The translations under genes were made by a program, and so were the position numbers. From Longispora sp040681875 (GTDB taxonomy: Bacteria > Actinomycetota > Actinomycetes > Mycobacteriales > Micromonosporaceae), in contig NZ_JBFAZP010000011.1 of the NCBI RefSeq assembly GCF_040681875.1, positions 124,001 through 188,000 of the forward strand: a DNA stretch of 64,000 bases. The letters run 5' to 3'. Below are positions 8,369 through 16,076 of the stretch, in pieces. The first letter of the stretch is position 1. The number at the start of each line of letters is the position of its first letter. The notes beneath the pieces are model-generated. The model saw only the letters and a program-made list of their open reading frames with translations. It was not told where the DNA came from and searched no databases.

Positions 8369-8803
8369 CTAGTCGGAGACCGTGATGCCCATCTGACGGG
8401 CGGTGCCGGCGATGATCTTCTCGGCGGCGTCGAGGTCGTTGGCGTTCAGGTCGGGCATCTTCTTCTCAGCGATGTCCCGCACCTGGGCGCGCGTCAGGTT
8501 GGCGACCTTGGTCTTCTGCGGCTCACCGGAGCCCTTGGCCACACCGGCGGCCTTGAGGATCAGGCGCGCGGCCGGCGGCGTCTTGAGGATGAACGAGAAC
8601 GTCCGGTCCTCGTACACGCTGATCTCGGCCGGCACGATGTCGCCGCGCTGGGCCTCGCTCTGCGCGTTGTACGCCTTGCAGAACTCCATGATGTTCACGC
8701 CGTGCTGACCCAGGGCCGGGCCGACCGGCGGAGCCGGGGTGGCCTGACCTGCGGGGAGCTGCAGCGTGAAGGTCGTGACGAGCTTCTTCTTCTTCGGAGG
8801 CAT
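8369..8803 (-). CDS. rplK: 50S ribosomal protein L11
   Basis: L11, part of the GTPase-associated centre, 144 residues. It begins MPPKKKKLVTTFTLQLPAG and contains the proline-rich N-domain (PAPPVGPALGQHGVNIMEF) that thiopeptide antibiotics contact, and the RNA-binding C-domain ending IIAGTARQMGITV. Follows nusG by 74 bases and leads the rplK-rplA pair. Confidence 0.98.
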   Translation of the reverse strand: MPPKKKKLVTTFTLQLPAGQATPAPPVGPALGQHGVNIMEFCKAYNAQSEAQRGDIVPAEISVYEDRTFSFILKTPPAARLILKAAGVAKGSGEPQKTKVANLTRAQVRDIAEKKMPDLNANDLDAAEKIIAGTARQMGITVSD

Positions 8804-8820
8804 GTCTTACTTCCTGGGCT

Positions 8821-8829
8821 TGTGGATAA
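8821..8829 (-). promoter_or_regulatory. Isolated consensus DnaA box upstream of rplK
   Basis: The minus strand reads TTATCCACA, an exact classical DnaA box, in the 74-base nusG-rplK spacer, 18 bases upstream of the rplK start. A single box can occur by chance; it is listed because of the box array at 29294-29356. Confidence 0.4.
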
Positions 8830-8877
8830 CCCCCACGCAATCCGCGGGGACATCAACGGTAGCTGATCGACTCTCGG

Positions 8878-9633
8878 TCAGATCTTCGCGACCTGGTTGA
8901 AGTTCAACTCAACCGGGGTCTCACGACCGAAGATGGACACGAGGACCTTCAGCTTCTGCTGGTCCGGGTTGATCTCGGAGATCGTCGCCGGCATGGACGA
9001 GAACGCCCCGTCGGTGACCGTGACCGAATCGCCCACCTCAAAGTCGAGGACCTTGATCTCGGGCTTCTTCTTCTTCTCCGTGACCGCCGGGGCGAGCCAC
9101 TTGAGGACCTCGTTCAGCGAGAGCGGCGCCGGGCGGTCTGCCCGGTCCGTCGCGCCGACGAAGCCCGTCACCCCGGGGGTGTTCCGAACGCAGGAGTAGG
9201 ACTCCGGCGTCAGCTCCATCCGGACCAGGATGTAGCCGGGGAACACCTTCGACATCACCTGCTGGCGCTTGCCGTTCTTGACCTCGACCTCTTCACGGGT
9301 CGGGACCTCGACCTGGAAGATGAACTCCTCCATGTCGAGGGACACGATGCGGGTCTCGAGGTTGGTCTTGACCTTGTTCTCGTACCCGGCGTAGGAGTGC
9401 ACGACGTACCAGTCGCCCGGAGCGAACCGGAGCGCCTCGCGCAGTTCCTTGACCGGGTCGAAGTCCTCGTCGTCCGGCGAGGCGACGAGCGGCTGCTCGT
9501 TGTCCTCGCCGGCGACGGCGACAGGAGCCTCGTCCGTGTCCTTGTTCTCGACGGCACCGGCGTCTTCGACGTCGGTCGACTCCTCGATCGTCGCCGCGAC
9601 AGCGCCGTTCTCGGTCTCGTCGTACTCAGGCAC
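8878..9633 (-). CDS. nusG: Transcription termination/antitermination factor NusG
   Basis: NusG/Spt5 family, 251 residues. Residues 1-75 form an acidic, low-complexity extension (Glu, Asp, Ala-rich) typical of actinobacteria. The NGN domain follows (about 76-180; FAPGDWYVVHSYAGYENKVK, KVFPGYILVRMEL) and then the C-terminal KOW domain (FEVGDSVTVTDGAFSSMPAT). NusG binds the RNA polymerase clamp and couples it to Rho or to the ribosome. It follows secE by 27 bases. Confidence 0.97.
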   Translation of the reverse strand: MPEYDETENGAVAATIEESTDVEDAGAVENKDTDEAPVAVAGEDNEQPLVASPDDEDFDPVKELREALRFAPGDWYVVHSYAGYENKVKTNLETRIVSLDMEEFIFQVEVPTREEVEVKNGKRQQVMSKVFPGYILVRMELTPESYSCVRNTPGVTGFVGATDRADRPAPLSLNEVLKWLAPAVTEKKKKPEIKVLDFEVGDSVTVTDGAFSSMPATISEINPDQQKLKVLVSIFGRETPVELNFNQVAKI

Positions 9634-9660
9634 GCTGGCTCTCTTCCCCTGCTCGTCTAA

Positions 9661-10035
9661 CTACTTTTTACCGTCGGCGAAGACCCACAGCACGCCCTTG
9701 GCGAATGCCCAGTCCAGGGAGGCGACGATGGTCAGCATCACCGCGACGAACACCACGACGACCGTGGTGTAGGTCAGGAGTTCCTTGCGCGTCGGCCAGA
9801 TGACCTTGCGCAGCTCGCTGACGACCTCGCGGATGAACCGTCCGAGCCGGCTGAACGGGTTGCCCCGCTTCTCGGTGGACTTCTCGGTCTTTACTTTATC
9901 GGATGACTTCTCAGCCTTGTCCGACTTGTCCTCTGCGGGCTTGGCGTCAGAAGCGTCGTCGGTTACAACGAGATCATCAGTCTCGTTGATCTCACCGTCG
10001 ACGGCGTCGTTGTCGCGCCGCTTGCTCTCGGCCAT
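9661..10035 (-). CDS. secE: Preprotein translocase subunit SecE
   Basis: Small SecYEG subunit, 124 residues from the ATG at 10035 (GGAGAGG ribosome site 4 bases upstream; the frame extends to 10053). The N-terminal 60 residues are highly charged and Lys/Asp-rich. The conserved amphipathic segment FSRLGRFIREVVSELRKVIW, with the typical PTRKEL, precedes one membrane helix (TYTTVVVVFVAVMLTIVASL). Position between tRNA-Trp and nusG is the classic arrangement. Confidence 0.96.
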   Translation of the reverse strand: MAESKRRDNDAVDGEINETDDLVVTDDASDAKPAEDKSDKAEKSSDKVKTEKSTEKRGNPFSRLGRFIREVVSELRKVIWPTRKELLTYTTVVVVFVAVMLTIVASLDWAFAKGVLWVFADGKK

Positions 10036-10149
10036 TTGCCCTCTCCGTTGCACTCTCCACGCCGACCCAGAGGGCCAGCGTCGCCATAGCTCCAGCTAAC
10101 ACGTACTTCCGTCAACCCAGCCACAGGCAACACCGGACAGTGCTCGGCG

Positions 10150-10222
10150 CAGGGGCGACAGGACTCGAACCTGCAACCTGCGGTTTTGGAGACCGCTGCG
10201 CTGCCAATTGCGCCACACCCCT
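10150..10222 (-). tRNA. tRNA-Trp (anticodon CCA)
   Basis: Cloverleaf of 73 bases on the minus strand: acceptor AGGGGTG pairing with CGCCCCT (one G-U pair), D-arm GGCGCAATTGGCAGCGC, anticodon loop CTCCAAA giving CCA, T-loop GGTTCGAGTCC, discriminator G. CCA is not encoded. It lies 115 bases upstream of secE, matching the trpT-secE synteny known in actinobacteria. Confidence 0.97.
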
Positions 10223-10435
10223 TTGCGAACCCCGGAGGTTCCGCGCAAGGGACGAGCGATTCCCGCCCAGTATGCACTTGTTAGGCATGCTGGAGCAGGG
10301 GCCACTCACCCCTAGGTCGACCAGTGTACGGGTACGGCGGCGATTCTCCCAACTCGGGCTCCCCGGGCGCCAGAGCCGAGACCGAACCGATGCGCGGGTG
10401 GCCCTCAGAGCCGGAGCCCGCTACCGTGCCTTCGC

Positions 10436-11677
10436 ATGGACGACTTCGGCGACTCACCCTGGCTCGAACGGGCCTTCAGGGAACACGCCGACCGACTCTA
10501 CGCATACTGCCTCTCCCTGGGCCTCAACAGCGCGGGAGCCGCCGACGCGGTGCACGACGCATTCATCATCGCCACTGAAAAGGCCCCTGAGCTGGCCGAC
10601 CGGGACCACACCCGGGCATGGCTGTACGCCCTCGTGCGCCGCGAGTGCAGGGACCCGAACCGGCCCGCCGGCAGCGCTCCGGCGGGCGGTCCAGCCGCCG
10701 AGACGATCGACCTCGGGTCCGTGGTGCACACCGCGGAGACCACCGCCGCCGTCGCCGCCGCCGCGAACAGTCTCCGGATCGCCGACCGCGAACTCGTGGA
10801 ACTGTCCGCCCGGCACGACCTGAGCCCCGAGGAGATCGCGCTCGTCACCGGGCTGTCCGCCGCCGCTGTCACCACCCGGCTCGGCAGGGCCATGGACCGG
10901 ATCGCGCGACAGGGCGCCCCGGCACTGATCACCCGGTACTCGGCGCTGTCGTTTCCCAAGGTCACCGGGCAGTTGTGGCCCCGGTTGCGGAAGACCCGGG
11001 AGACCACGCTCCCCGCGCTGCTCACCGAGGTGGCCCGCAGGGTCGGCCCGCTCGACTCCGCCGGGTTCCCCCGCCAGCCCGACCAGCGCAGCGGTCCCCG
11101 GCCGAGGAGATGGGCGCTCGTGGGTACGGGGGTCGCGGCCTCCGTGCTGGTCGGCGCGGGGGTGGTGTTCGCCCAACAGGAGACGGGTACGCCCGAGGGG
11201 CGCCGGCAGACCATCGAGGCGCCCCCGATGCCGCTCCCGACCGGTGGGCACCGGGCCGAGGGCGCGCTCGCGGCCTCCCCGACGCCGAGCCGGCGCAGTC
11301 CGAGCGCGAGCCCCAGCAGTACCCCCCGACCGAGCGCGACCAGCGCCAAGCCGACAGTGGCCCCGACCACCGCGGGGCCCTCGGCCTCGCAGACGACCCT
11401 GGTCGGCCCCAAGGTGACCGCCAGCATCACCAACCCGCGGTGCCAGGGCGGTTGGCAGAGCTTCGGCGTGACCGCGACCGTCACCGGCGGGACGCCGAGC
11501 AGGGTCCGGCTGGTCCTGCACGACAGCTCCGGCAACTTCGCCGAGGACATGTCCTCCAGCGCCGGGAAGTGGAGCACCACGAGCTGGGGATACATCCCGA
11601 CCGACTGGTACGTGGAGGCGACGCTGCCCGGCAGCCGCGTGGTGCGGACCGCCGGGCAGACTCTCGACGTGTGCTAG
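10436..11677 (+). CDS. Sigma-70-like protein with membrane anchor and extracytoplasmic C-terminal domain
   Basis: 413 residues in four parts. Residues about 8-75 resemble sigma region 2 (LERAFREHADRLYAYCLSLG, AVHDAFIIATEKA), about 115-165 sigma region 4 with a helix-turn-helix (LSPEEIALVTGLSAAAVTTR). A single membrane helix follows at about 226-247 (WALVGTGVAASVLVGAGVVF). After it comes a Ser/Thr/Pro-rich stalk (about 270-325) and a final domain of about 85 residues with one Cys near its start and one as the last residue, possibly a disulfide. The region 2 acidic motif is degenerate, and no HxxxCxxC anti-sigma motif is seen. It is oriented against its neighbours, and its stop overlaps the convergent hadB stop by four bases. 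It could be a membrane-held sigma factor or a degenerate sigma domain reused as a membrane sensor. Confidence 0.72.
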   Translation: MDDFGDSPWLERAFREHADRLYAYCLSLGLNSAGAADAVHDAFIIATEKAPELADRDHTRAWLYALVRRECRDPNRPAGSAPAGGPAAETIDLGSVVHTAETTAAVAAAANSLRIADRELVELSARHDLSPEEIALVTGLSAAAVTTRLGRAMDRIARQGAPALITRYSALSFPKVTGQLWPRLRKTRETTLPALLTEVARRVGPLDSAGFPRQPDQRSGPRPRRWALVGTGVAASVLVGAGVVFAQQETGTPEGRRQTIEAPPMPLPTGGHRAEGALAASPTPSRRSPSASPSSTPRPSATSAKPTVAPTTAGPSASQTTLVGPKVTASITNPRCQGGWQSFGVTATVTGGTPSRVRLVLHDSSGNFAEDMSSSAGKWSTTSWGYIPTDWYVEATLPGSRVVRTAGQTLDVC

Positions 11678-12075
11678 CGGGTCCGCAGGGTCGCCCGCGC
11701 GGCGCCCAGGACCTTCTCCCCCTCCGCGACGACGGACAGGTCGACGGTCACCAGGTCGCCGTCGACCTTCTTCACGACCGCCGACACCCCCAGCTCCGCG
11801 CCGTTCTCGTCGTCGGGCACCGGCACCGGCCGGGTGAACTTCGCGGTGTACGCCACCAGCGCGCCCGGGTCGCCCACCCAGTCGGTGACCGCGCGGGCCG
11901 CCAAGGCCATGGTGAGCATGCCGTGCGCGATGACGCTGGGCAGTCCGACCTCGGCGGCCACCCGGTCGCTCCAGTGGATCGGGTTGAAGTCCCCCGACGC
12001 GCCGGCGTACCGGACCAGGTCCGCGCGGGTCACCCGGAAGACGCGCTCCGGCAGTTGCGTACCGACCTCGTACAT
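11674..12075 (-). CDS. hadB: MaoC-like hot-dog dehydratase, HadB-type
   Basis: 133 residues. MaoC/(R)-specific hydratase fold with the catalytic Asp-His motif in YAGASGDFNPIHWSDRVA and the following HGMLTMALAARAV helix. In mycobacteria the HadA-HadB heterodimer dehydrates 3-hydroxyacyl-ACP in the FAS-II cycle. ATG at 12075 overlaps the hadA TGA by one base, so the pair is translationally coupled; GGAGG is upstream. The frame extends further to 12108 but the internal start fits the family. Substrate in this organism is unknown. Confidence 0.85.
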   Translation of the reverse strand: MYEVGTQLPERVFRVTRADLVRYAGASGDFNPIHWSDRVAAEVGLPSVIAHGMLTMALAARAVTDWVGDPGALVAYTAKFTRPVPVPDDENGAELGVSAVVKKVDGDLVTVDLSVVAEGEKVLGAARATLRTR

Positions 12076-12515
12076 CACGCCTCCTCGCGAACCACGAGCG
12101 TCGACCACACGGCCACGACCAGCTCGCCGGAGCCGTCCGTCACGTCCGTGCGGGTGGTCAGGATGTCGTTCCCGGCGACGGTGCGGATGCCCTCGACGAC
12201 CACGACGCAGACGAGGGTGTCCCCCGCGACCACGGGGCGGCTGTACTCGAACTTCTGCTCGCGGTGCAGCACGTTGCGCAGCTCGACGCCCAGCGCGGCG
12301 AGGGCGACCCCGCTCGCGTCCAGGGTGAGCAGGATCGGGAAGGTCGGCGGCGCGATCACGTCCGGGTGGCCGAACTTACGGGCCACGTCGGGGTCGCGGT
12401 AGGCCGGGTTGGGGTCGCCGATCGCCTCGGCGAACTCCCGGATCTTCTCCCGGCCCACCTCGTACGGGGCGGTCGGCGGGTACGTCCGACCAATCTGTGT
12501 CTGGTCCAAGGGCAT
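12075..12515 (-). CDS. hadA: MaoC-like hot-dog dehydratase, HadA-type (FAS1_DH_region-like)
   Basis: 146 residues beginning MPLDQTQIGRTYPPTAPYEV, typical of HadA homologues, with VGREKIREFAEAIGDPNPAY and PPTFPILLTL. As in HadA, the Asp-His catalytic motif is not obvious, and catalysis would rely on the HadB partner. The frame runs upstream to 12722 but that part lies over rpmG in another frame; the ATG at 12515 is the credible start. Synteny rpmG-hadA-hadB-trpT-secE matches mycobacteria, although hadC is absent. Confidence 0.85.
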   Translation of the reverse strand: MPLDQTQIGRTYPPTAPYEVGREKIREFAEAIGDPNPAYRDPDVARKFGHPDVIAPPTFPILLTLDASGVALAALGVELRNVLHREQKFEYSRPVVAGDTLVCVVVVEGIRTVAGNDILTTRTDVTDGSGELVVAVWSTLVVREEA

Positions 12516-12541
12516 GGGTATGGATCCTAGTGACCCATGCG

Positions 12542-12576
12542 AGAAAGGCGCCGCCCGTGTCGGGCGACGCCTTTCT
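12542..12576 (-). terminator. Hairpin between rpmG and hadA
   Basis: Stem AGAAAGGCGCCGCCC / GGGCGACGCCTTTCT with one mismatch and a short loop, starting 20 bases after the rpmG stop codon. The CCTTTCT end gives a weak U-run on the minus strand. It likely ends the rpmG transcript; hadA must then have its own promoter in the short gap. Confidence 0.7.
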
Positions 12577-12595
12577 GAAATCTTGCAGACGGTGA

Positions 12596-12763
12596 CTAGC
12601 GCGTCTCGCGGTGGGCGGTGTGCTTGCCGCAGCGCGGGCAGAACTTGTTCATCTCGAGCCGGTCGGGGTCGTTCCGCCGGTTCTTCTTCGTGATGTAGTT
12701 CCGCTCCTTGCACTCCACGCACGCCAGCGTGATCTTCGGCCGTACGTCAGTCGCTTTACCCAC
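12596..12763 (-). CDS. rpmG: 50S ribosomal protein L33
   Basis: 55-residue zinc-ribbon ribosomal protein. It reads MGKATDVRPKITLACVECKE and has both CxxC pairs (CVEC and CPRC), so this is the zinc-binding (C+) form. The GTG start at 12763 is preceded by GGAAAGG at 7 bases; the longer frame to 12892 runs into tRNA-Met and is not real. Confidence 0.95.
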   Translation of the reverse strand: MGKATDVRPKITLACVECKERNYITKKNRRNDPDRLEMNKFCPRCGKHTAHRETR

Positions 12764-12860
12764 GGGAGTGCCTTTCCTAGCTCTGGGGGTCTGTCGATCT
12801 GACAGCCTACCTGCGTCTACGCGAACATGGTAATCGGGCGCTCTGTGGCGCCCGCCGCAG

Positions 12861-12933
12861 TAGCGGTGGCCGGACTTGAACCGGCGACACAACGATTATG
12901 AGCCGTTTGCTCTACCATCTGAGCTACACCGCC
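12861..12933 (-). tRNA. tRNA-Met, elongator (anticodon CAT)
   Basis: 73-base cloverleaf: acceptor GGCGGTG with CACCGCT, D-arm AGCTCAGATGGTAGAGC, anticodon loop CTCATAA (CAT), T-arm GCCGGTTCAAGTCCGGC, discriminator A. The first acceptor pair is G-U rather than the C-A mismatch of initiators, so an elongator is most likely. Confidence 0.95.
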
Positions 12934-12999
12934 AAAGCCGGCCAGCCAGGACGAACCTGGCCTCCCGCTGATGCCTGCTGGGACGAACCAGCAAACGAG

Positions 13000-13072
13000 A
13001 GCCCCTTTACGGAATCGAACCGTAGACCTTCTCCTTACCATGGAGACGCTCTGCCGACTGAGCTAAAGGGGC
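13000..13072 (-). tRNA. tRNA-Thr (anticodon GGT)
   Basis: 73-base cloverleaf: acceptor GCCCCTT with AAGGGGC, D-arm AGCTCAGTCGGCAGAGC, anticodon stem TCTCC/GGAGA around ATGGTAA (GGT), T-arm TACGGTTCGATTCCGTA, discriminator T. It lies 66 bases upstream of tRNA-Met and is probably co-transcribed with it and rpmG. Confidence 0.96.
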
Positions 13073-13135
13073 GTGCACTCCGTGAGGCGCGCAGGGGTAA
13101 CCATACACAGCCGTAGTCCAGGGCGCAAAACGGGG

Positions 13136-15673
13136 TCAGGGGACGGCCCTGAGGCGCCGTACGGAGCCTCCGACGCCCACTTCCTCGGTCACAGTCTGTG
13201 CGGCGAACCAGGTCTCCAGGCGCTCGTACGGCAGGGCGCGGCTGAAGAAGAAACCCTGGCCGATGTCGCAGCCCATCTCCTCCAGCAGGGCCAGCGTGAG
13301 CTCGCTCTCGACACCCTCCGCGACGACGCTCAGCCCGAAGTGCCGGCTCAGGTCGACCACGGCGCGGACGATCGCCAGGTCCCCCGGATCGGTCGCCATG
13401 CCCTGGACGAACATCCGGTCGACCTTCACCTCGTGCACGGGCAGCCGGCGGAGGTAGGAGAGAGAGGAGTAGCCGGTGCCGAAGTCGTCCACCGACAACC
13501 GGACACCCAGGTCGTGCAGGCGGTGCAGGGTCGGCATCGGGCGGTCGGGGCCGGCGACCATGCCGTCCTCGGTGATCTCCAGCGTGAGCCGCTCGGCCGG
13601 CACCCCGTACTCGGCGAGGAGTTCGCCGACCTGACTCGGGAAGTCCGGGTCGACCAGGGTGCGGGGTGAGAGGTTCACCGCGACGCTCAGCGGGCGGCCC
13701 TCGTCGGCCCACTCCCGGCAGCGGCGCAGTCCCTCGCGGAGCACCACCTCGGTGAGCCGGCCCAGCTGACCGGTGTGCTCGGCGACCGCGATGAAGTCCT
13801 GCGGGCTCACCGAGCCGTGCACCGGGTGCTCCCAGCGGGACAGGCACTCCACGCCCACCAGGCGGCGGTCGGAGAGGGCGACCTTCGGCTGGAAGTACAC
13901 CTCGAGTTCTCCCGCGTCCAGCGCGCGCCTCAGGTCGCCGGCGAGGCCGATCCGCCGGGTCGAACCGGACTCCAGGGCCAGGTGGAACTGCTGGATGTGC
14001 GAGTTGGTCTGTTTGGCGGCGTGCACGGCCAGATCCGCGCGGCGCAGCAGCACCTCGGGTTCGCTGCCGTGCTCCGGGTGCAGGGCCAGGCCGACCGCGG
14101 TGTCCACGTCCAGGTTCAGGGTGCCGAGCCGCATCGGTTCCTGGAGCGCGGCCCGGAGCTTGCCGGCCAGTTCGACGGCCTCGGCGGCGCTCTCCGCCCG
14201 CAGCGTGACGGCGAACTTGTCGCCGCCGACCCGGGCGACCAGCGCGGCCGGGGGCGCCAGGTCCCGCAGCCGCTGGGAGACCTCGGCGAGGAGCTTGTCG
14301 CCGGCCTGGTGGCCCATCGACTCGTTGACGTCGCGCATGCCGTCCACATCGAACAGCAGCACGGCGACCACGTCGGGGGCGCTGACCTTGACGGCCTCCT
14401 CCAGCATCGCGGTCATCCGGCGGCGGTTCGGCAGGCCGGTGAGGCTGTCGTGGTAGGCGTCGAAGCGGAGCCGGTCGACGAGGCGGGAGTTCTCGACGGC
14501 TACGGCGACGTGCGCGGCGAGCGTCTCCAGCAGCCGCACCTCGTGCGGCTCGAACGTGACCATGCCACCGATCCGGTTGACGACCTCGATCGTCCCGATC
14601 ACGGCCGTCCCGGACCTCAGCGGGACGACGATGGCGTCCTTCCGACCGTGCTCCGTGAGCTGCGCCCGCAGGGCCGGATCCCCGACCTTGGGACCCACCA
14701 CGATCGTCTGGTCCCCCGCCACCGCCTTGTTGCGCAGGGCGTTGGGTGTGACCGGTCGGTCGCCCAGGCCCTTGTCGTCGATCCGGGCGGTGAGCAGAAC
14801 CTCGGGATGCCGCCGGCTCTCCGGCAGCCACAACGTCGCGTACTCGGCGCTCAGCAGCTTTCTCGCCCGGACGAGCAGCACGTCGGCGAGGTTGCCGGCC
14901 TCGCGCGCCTGCGCCGCGGCCTGGGTGAAGTCGTAGAGCTCGGTCAGGCTCCGGTGCTGCTGGAGGAACCTCTGGTAGGCCCGGTAGCCGAACCCCACGA
15001 GCACCGCCAGCACCGCGAGGCATACCGTGGCCCAGAGCGACGCCCGCAGCGCGAACAGTGCGAGTAGACCCAGCATCGAGTTGACCAGGCACACCGCGGA
15101 ACTCTGGGTCAGGCTGCGCAGGAACTGCCCGTTGCCCATCCAGCCCTGCACGACGGTCAGGATGGCCGCGAGCGCGACGATGCTCACCAGGTTGCCGGCC
15201 TCGGTGGCGAGGACCAACGGAATCCAGGTCAACGGATCGCCCATGTTGGACACACCGGCCGGCAACGCCATGAAGAGCGAAAGCGTCAATGCCGATACTG
15301 CGGTACTCGCGCCCCGGACGGCGATGTTGAACAACGCCTTGACCGGCGAGAAAAGAATAAAGTGCGAAATTGCGGCAGCGGCTACCCGGGCGATGATGAC
15401 CCATGCCGGAGGTAGATAGACGAGAGCCAGCAACAGGGGAATCTCGACGGCGGTGTTCGAGTACGTCTGCTGCTGGACCTCAACGTGGATCAGCGTGCGC
15501 TCAGCGGCGAGGAACAACAGGAAGAAAAGCCCGACGACGATCGCCTTGGCTTCGTACGTTGAGGTCAGCGCAACCGGAATGATGAGCGCAACGGCACACA
15601 AAGCGACCACGACGGTCGCCAGCCAGGCCTTGGCCTGTGCGCCGAGGACACGCGTCGATTCCGCGGCGGGCAT
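13136..15673 (-). CDS. Membrane GAF-GGDEF-EAL cyclic-di-GMP signalling protein
   Basis: 845 residues. The N-terminal about 235 residues form a membrane sensor of roughly seven helices. A GAF-like domain spans about 255-405 (FTQAAAQAREAGNLADVLLV, IVVPLRSGTAVIGTIEVVNR). The GGDEF domain (about 410-570) contains FDAYHDSLTGLPNRRRM but its active loop reads RVGGDKF, so cyclase activity is doubtful. The EAL domain (about 590-830) reads VECLSRWEHP in place of EAL but keeps the metal-binding and catalytic set (NLS, LEITE, DDFGTGYSS, VKVD, AEGVE, IGQGF). I expect a phosphodiesterase with a regulatory GGDEF. Codons in the membrane part are visibly less GC-rich than in the rest. Confidence 0.92.
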   Translation of the reverse strand: MPAAESTRVLGAQAKAWLATVVVALCAVALIIPVALTSTYEAKAIVVGLFFLLFLAAERTLIHVEVQQQTYSNTAVEIPLLLALVYLPPAWVIIARVAAAAISHFILFSPVKALFNIAVRGASTAVSALTLSLFMALPAGVSNMGDPLTWIPLVLATEAGNLVSIVALAAILTVVQGWMGNGQFLRSLTQSSAVCLVNSMLGLLALFALRASLWATVCLAVLAVLVGFGYRAYQRFLQQHRSLTELYDFTQAAAQAREAGNLADVLLVRARKLLSAEYATLWLPESRRHPEVLLTARIDDKGLGDRPVTPNALRNKAVAGDQTIVVGPKVGDPALRAQLTEHGRKDAIVVPLRSGTAVIGTIEVVNRIGGMVTFEPHEVRLLETLAAHVAVAVENSRLVDRLRFDAYHDSLTGLPNRRRMTAMLEEAVKVSAPDVVAVLLFDVDGMRDVNESMGHQAGDKLLAEVSQRLRDLAPPAALVARVGGDKFAVTLRAESAAEAVELAGKLRAALQEPMRLGTLNLDVDTAVGLALHPEHGSEPEVLLRRADLAVHAAKQTNSHIQQFHLALESGSTRRIGLAGDLRRALDAGELEVYFQPKVALSDRRLVGVECLSRWEHPVHGSVSPQDFIAVAEHTGQLGRLTEVVLREGLRRCREWADEGRPLSVAVNLSPRTLVDPDFPSQVGELLAEYGVPAERLTLEITEDGMVAGPDRPMPTLHRLHDLGVRLSVDDFGTGYSSLSYLRRLPVHEVKVDRMFVQGMATDPGDLAIVRAVVDLSRHFGLSVVAEGVESELTLALLEEMGCDIGQGFFFSRALPYERLETWFAAQTVTEEVGVGGSVRRLRAVP

Positions 15674-15723
15674 ACCGTCGTAGCCTTATTGACTTTCGTG
15701 GTTCATGCCCACGTCAGTCATGA

Positions 15724-15891
15724 TCAGCTCCAAATGACGTCGCCGTCGGTCGCCGCGCCAGCCACGCTGTGCGACGTGGACGCGACACCGGCAGCGGACT
15801 GCACCGCAGCCAGCCCCAGCACGGCAACGCCGGCGCAGACCGCGCCGAGCAGGATCGCGGCGAGCCTTCGCCGGACCTTGAAAGTGTTCAT
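15724..15891 (-). CDS. Small secreted peptide precursor, unknown function
   Basis: A 55-residue open frame: a basic start (MNTFKVRRR), a hydrophobic core LAAILLGAVCAGVAVLGLAA and a possible cleavage site after QSAAGVA or a little later. The mature peptide would be about 15-20 residues and end in DGDVIWS. A GAGGTG ribosome site lies seven bases before the ATG at 15891. The signal peptide and ribosome site support translation; I do not recognise the family. It lies upstream of the GGDEF-EAL gene in the same direction. Confidence 0.6.
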   Translation of the reverse strand: MNTFKVRRRLAAILLGAVCAGVAVLGLAAVQSAAGVASTSHSVAGAATDGDVIWS

Positions 15892-16076
15892 CACTAGCAC
15901 CTCGAGACCGGCCTATGGACAGGTAGTTGCGGTCCATCCTGCCACACCCTTGAGCGGACACGGAAGTACGAAACGGCGTGATCACACAGCCGAACGGTCA
16001 GAGGCAAGTAAGTAGCGATCAGGCTACGCCACTCTGCGCAGTTGCGGCAGGTCATTGCCCGTTTTATCCAGAAAAA

